Shown: positions 61,061-64,000 of the stretch, piece by piece
How positions within the stretch are numbered: position 1 is the first letter of the stretch
Layout of the letters: every line of letters starts with the position of its first letter
Assembly (NCBI RefSeq): GCF_000597865.1
Contig: NZ_CP007452.1
Span: 1,061,183 to 1,125,182, forward strand
Origin: Peptoclostridium acidaminophilum DSM 3953
Lineage (GTDB): Bacteria; Bacillota; Clostridia; Peptostreptococcales; Peptostreptococcaceae
Direction of reading: 5' to 3'
DNA length: 64,000 bases
The notes under the pieces: generated by a model
Seen by the model: only the letters and a program-made list of their open reading frames with translations
What the model was told of the DNA's origin: nothing
Database searches by the model: none
Program-made: the position numbers and the translations under genes

Positions 61061-62020
61061 ATGAAGCTAATACTGACAAGTCAAAGCGGAGAATATGACA
61101 TCACGCAGCTCATCACATCAATGACATGGAGCGGGGACATAAACCAAGTCGCAAGGAAGCTGGAATTTGGAATAGTAGTAAGCCCTACAGACCCGTATAT
61201 TCCTAAGGTATACATAGGGCTTGGAAACAAGTTAAGGTTTTATGACAATAGCGGAAAAGAGCTTTTCAGAGGGACTGTGTTCTTCAAGGAAAAATCATAT
61301 CATGGCAGTGAAATGAAAGTCACTGCCTATGACAATCTCATATACCTGACGAAATCAAAAATGTCCAGGAACTTCAAGAAGATAATGCCAGAGACAATAA
61401 CGCAGCAGGTATGCTCAATGCTGGGGGTTACACCCGGAAGTCTGGCAAGCACTGGAGTACCTGTTGACTTCATAGCATCTGCAATAACAGGGTATGACAT
61501 AATAATGAGCGCCTATACAAGGGCTGCTTGGAAAAACGGAAAAGCTTACTTTGCAATAATGCAGCAGGGTAAGTTTAACGTTATGGAGAAAGGGCAAAAC
61601 ATCGTTGATGCAACCCTTGATTCAACAGTAAACATAATGGATTCAAACTACAGTGAAACCATAGAGAGCATGGTCAACCAGTTTCAGATTACCGATGAAA
61701 ACGGAAATACGCTGAAGTATTATTCAGACGACAGCTTAATAAAGCCGTATGGAATGATTCAAGATGTAATGCAAAAAGAACAAGGCAAGGATCCTGTGGC
61801 TGCTGCTAAAAATTCAATCAAAGGCGTGGAGCGAAAGGCAAGCCTGCAGTGCCTTGGAGATGAAAGCTGTATTGCAGGTTATGGGGTTAAGGTTAAGGAA
61901 GCCTATACAGGGCTTACAGGGCTTTTCTGGATTGACTCAGATAGTCATACATTCCAGGAAGGACAACACACCATGCAGCTCACACTTAATTTTATTAATA
62001 CTATGGATGCAAAGGAGTGA
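61061..62020 (+). CDS. xkdQ: Baseplate hub protein (XkdQ-like)
   Basis: 319 aa. It matches the XkdQ/YqbQ group (hub, gp27/gpD-like fold) by order and by segments such as YDITQLITSMTWSGD and GTVFFKEKSYHGSEMKVTAYDNL. The C-terminal GLTGLFWIDSDSHTF is also typical. ATG 61061 directly follows the xkdP stop. Confidence 0.85.
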   Translation: MKLILTSQSGEYDITQLITSMTWSGDINQVARKLEFGIVVSPTDPYIPKVYIGLGNKLRFYDNSGKELFRGTVFFKEKSYHGSEMKVTAYDNLIYLTKSKMSRNFKKIMPETITQQVCSMLGVTPGSLASTGVPVDFIASAITGYDIIMSAYTRAAWKNGKAYFAIMQQGKFNVMEKGQNIVDATLDSTVNIMDSNYSETIESMVNQFQITDENGNTLKYYSDDSLIKPYGMIQDVMQKEQGKDPVAAAKNSIKGVERKASLQCLGDESCIAGYGVKVKEAYTGLTGLFWIDSDSHTFQEGQHTMQLTLNFINTMDAKE

Positions 62021-62024
62021 TAAC

Positions 62025-62450
62025 TTGGACAAGAATCCATATTCGCGCCTAGTGGCGCTGGTTAGGGAGCAATCAGAGAAAGGCAATCCGCCTCCGATAC
62101 GTCTTGGCATCATATCCTTTGCATCAGAGCAGCCTTTTGATATAAGGGTTAAACTGGACGACATTGAAGTGGATAAGGATAATTTGCTCATCTCGGAACA
62201 CTTGATACAAGGATATAGTAAAAGGCTTGAGAAAATAAGTGTAACAAGCAATACTGGAACTGCAACACTTAAGCTGTCAGAGCCACAGACATATGAAGTT
62301 AAAAGTGTTGATATTGACTTTGCAAATGATGGTAGTGGCGAAATAACATACAAGACGGACCTGCAGCAAGGCGATATTGTTGCAGTAATTCCTACCCATG
62401 ACAGGCAGACATATATTGTCCTATGCAAGGTGGTGAGCTTAAATGGCTGA
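62025..62450 (+). CDS. xkdR: DUF2577 baseplate protein (XkdR-like)
   Basis: 141 aa. PYSRLVALVREQSEKGNPPPIRLGII in outline marks DUF2577, and it ends with a beta strand-rich part (DIVAVIPTHDRQTYIVLCKV). TTG 62025 lies 7 nt after AAGGAG. Confidence 0.85.
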   Translation: MDKNPYSRLVALVREQSEKGNPPPIRLGIISFASEQPFDIRVKLDDIEVDKDNLLISEHLIQGYSKRLEKISVTSNTGTATLKLSEPQTYEVKSVDIDFANDGSGEITYKTDLQQGDIVAVIPTHDRQTYIVLCKVVSLNG

Positions 62451-62868
62451 TATATTTCCATTTCTTGATGTCTTGGAAACAGAGCAAGGAGTAACCCAAG
62501 AGCTTGAAATGTTTAGGGAATACGCATTTGATTTTGAAAATGGAGACTTAATATACCAAGACGGCAAGCCGGTAGTTTTAGAAGGCAGCGAGGCCATGAA
62601 GGTTTGGATTAAAAAAGCCTTAATCACAAAGCGTTATAGACATATCATCTACAGCTGGAGCTATGGGAATGAGTTTGAAAATCTTATAGGTTCAACATAT
62701 TCCAGAGGAGCTGTCGAATCAGAAGCGAAAAGATATCTTCAAGAGTGTCTTATGAGCAATCCATGGATACTTGCAATAAGAGATGTCGAAGCAACATTTC
62801 AGGACGCCATGCTAAGTGTGACAGCTGCAATTGATACTGTGTATGGGGAGGTGAAAATCAGTGTATGA
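62443..62868 (+). CDS. xkdS: DUF2634 baseplate protein (XkdS-like)
   Basis: 141 aa, related to the gp25/wedge-type lysozyme-like baseplate proteins. MKVWIKKALITKRYRHIIYSWSYG in outline and ECLMSNPWILAIRDVEA are typical of DUF2634. ATG 62443 overlaps xkdR by 8 nt. Confidence 0.87.
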   Translation: MADIFPFLDVLETEQGVTQELEMFREYAFDFENGDLIYQDGKPVVLEGSEAMKVWIKKALITKRYRHIIYSWSYGNEFENLIGSTYSRGAVESEAKRYLQECLMSNPWILAIRDVEATFQDAMLSVTAAIDTVYGEVKISV

Positions 62869-63901
62869 AGACGAAACAGTTGAAATCATATTAAACAGAA
62901 TGCTTGCCAGGGTGCCTGATACCATCAATAAAAGCGAGGGATCGCTTATATACGATGCTATAGCTCCGGCAGCAGTAGAGCTTGCACAAGCTTATTTGGA
63001 GCTTGAAGCGGTCAGCAGGAGCTTTGCGTTGGATACTGCTTCCGGAGATGCCTTGACGGAGCTGTGCTATCAAAATGGTACATTCAGAAAAAGTGCCAAA
63101 AGGGCAGTAAGAAAAGGCGTGTTCAATGTTGCGGTTACGATAGGTACAAAATTTATCGGTGGTAATAATATATACGTAGTGCTCAAGAATATAACTGGCT
63201 TTGAATACGAACTTGAATGCGAAGATGCAGGGGAAATTGGCAATTCATATATTGGCAGCATCACTCCAGTTGAATATATTGAAGGGCTAACAAGCGCAAT
63301 GCTTACGTCAGTGCTTATCCCAGGAGCCGAAGAAGAGACAGACGACCAACTAAGGGAAAGACATAGACAAAAGATAACAAGTCCTCCGCAGGATGGCAAT
63401 GTGGCGCAGTACAAAGCATGGGCCGAAGCCAATGAAAATATTGGTGTGGCAAAAGTATTCCCACTATGGAATGGCGGGAACACTGTAAAAGTGGCAATAA
63501 CAAACCGTTTGTACCAAGTCGCTGAAGCATCACTTGTCAGTGAGTTTCAAAATTACTTAGACCCAGGCAGTGCAGGTCTTGGTAATGGAGTTGCTCCTAT
63601 AGGCACAAAGGTTACGGTGACAGGCGGGACAGCCAAGAACATTGACGTGGTTGGCAATATAATTCTAACTGAGGGATACACTGAGCCTGAGGGTGTAGCC
63701 GACATCATACGTGATTACTTTGCGAGCATAACGTTTGTTAAGGATAGCGTGAACTACATCAGAGTGGCCTCAGCTGTAATTGATGCACCCAGCATAGCGA
63801 GTCTTAGCAATTTCACCGTCAATGGAGGAACTGTTGATGTTCCGTTGGTAGGCGAAGAGATCCCAGTACTCAATAGCTTAAGTCTTACGGTGGTGAGCTA
63901 G
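62861..63901 (+). CDS. xkdT: Baseplate J-like protein (XkdT-like)
   Basis: 346 aa. MLARVPDTINKSEGSLIYDAIAPAA is the standard N-terminus; PGAEEETDDQLRERHRQKITSPPQDGN and NGGNTVKVAI are typical of P2 gpJ/XkdT wedge proteins. GTG 62861 with SD GGGAGGTG, overlapping xkdS by 8 nt. Confidence 0.9.
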   Translation: MYEDETVEIILNRMLARVPDTINKSEGSLIYDAIAPAAVELAQAYLELEAVSRSFALDTASGDALTELCYQNGTFRKSAKRAVRKGVFNVAVTIGTKFIGGNNIYVVLKNITGFEYELECEDAGEIGNSYIGSITPVEYIEGLTSAMLTSVLIPGAEEETDDQLRERHRQKITSPPQDGNVAQYKAWAEANENIGVAKVFPLWNGGNTVKVAITNRLYQVAEASLVSEFQNYLDPGSAGLGNGVAPIGTKVTVTGGTAKNIDVVGNIILTEGYTEPEGVADIIRDYFASITFVKDSVNYIRVASAVIDAPSIASLSNFTVNGGTVDVPLVGEEIPVLNSLSLTVVS

Positions 63902-64000
63902 ATGATTGATTATATCAAGTATACGGTCAATGAAAAGTCATATTATCTAACCAACAATGGCGACGGAACATGGAGCAAGGAGCTTAACGCGCCGGATGTC
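63902..64000 (+). CDS. Phage tail protein, 3' truncated by window edge
   Basis: Only the first 33 codons are visible (IDYIKYTVNEKSYYLTNNGD...). The ATG follows the xkdT stop directly, with SD GGTGAG. By order a DUF2313/XkdU-like protein is expected, but these residues do not look like XkdU. It may be a fibre or tail-associated beta-sandwich protein. Confidence 0.5.
   Translation, partial: MIDYIKYTVNEKSYYLTNNGDGTWSKELNAPDV

Larger units (their letters stand above)
27643..64000 (+). mobile_element. Prophage (left end inside window, right end outside)
   Basis: It begins at the tRNA-Leu attachment site, with integrase first. The lysogeny genes int, immA and CI are on the minus strand and the lytic genes on the plus strand. 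The head module is HK97-like with P27-type terminase; the tail module is PBSX-like and contractile. About 10 kb of cargo and IS elements sit between immA and CI. No tail-fibre, holin or endolysin gene is reached before the window ends. Confidence 0.93.

Overview
The window looks like chromosome of a low-to-moderate GC, Gram-positive anaerobe of the Clostridia (Bacillota). The evidence is a clostridial-style division and cell-wall (dcw) cluster with two DUF881 proteins, Sbp and FtsZ at its end, a MurE with the meso-diaminopimelate motif DNPR, strong AAGGAGG-type Shine-Dalgarno (SD) sequences, frequent TTG/GTG starts, and a PBSX-like prophage. I cannot name the species; a Peptostreptococcaceae-like organism is a guess.

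Region 1 (1-18.8 kb) is core chromosome on the + strand: the 3' part of lgt reading in frame into rsmH, then ftsL, a PASTA-type penicillin-binding protein, murE, murF, mraY, murD, ftsW, murG, ftsQ, two DUF881 genes, sbp and ftsZ. Together these make lipid II, flip and polymerise it, and position the septum. They are followed by nrdR, pgeF and a PhoP/PhoR-like two-component pair. Region 2 (18.8-27.6 kb) is ordinary chromosome: nicotinate phosphoribosyltransferase, a stalk-domain exported protein, an IS110-family element with a structured 5' leader (candidate bridge RNA), a DUF2721 protein, a Nudix hydrolase, a glyoxalase-like protein, a YjbQ protein and a Ca2+-type P-ATPase.

Region 3 (27.64 kb to the right edge) is a prophage integrated in a tRNA-Leu gene. 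A displaced 3' half of the tRNA marks the left end; the intact tRNA should lie beyond 64 kb. The immA-int operon carries a LexA-type box. Between immA and the CI-like repressor lies about 10 kb of cargo. It holds an AT-rich, four-gene ABC three-component (ABC-3C) conflict operon whose ATPase gene is split by an IS21-family element, whose istA is itself split by an IS3-family element; a second IS3 copy; a HEPN-motif protein; a bacterial PH-domain protein; and a coiled-coil protein. Both nested insertions can be undone on paper, with exact target-site duplications and restored reading frames. The first two ABC-3C genes share a 13-residue Asn/Gln/Gly motif, at the C-terminus of a one-TM protein and the N-terminus of the next protein. 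This resembles effector/receptor pairs that signal through amyloid-like motifs.

From 40.4 kb rightwards come the lytic genes: cro-like regulator, small early proteins, SSB, a replisome organiser, DnaB helicase, MazG-like protein, an ArpU-like late regulator followed by four 11-bp-phased GGGGCAG-type repeats, a second tyrosine recombinase, HNH endonuclease, P27-type small and large terminase, HK97-type portal, ClpP-like protease and capsid, connector proteins, and a PBSX-like contractile tail (sheath, tube, frameshifted chaperone, tape measure, LysM protein, baseplate XkdQ/R/S/T). Fibre and lysis genes lie beyond the window. I see no CRISPR array and no rRNA.
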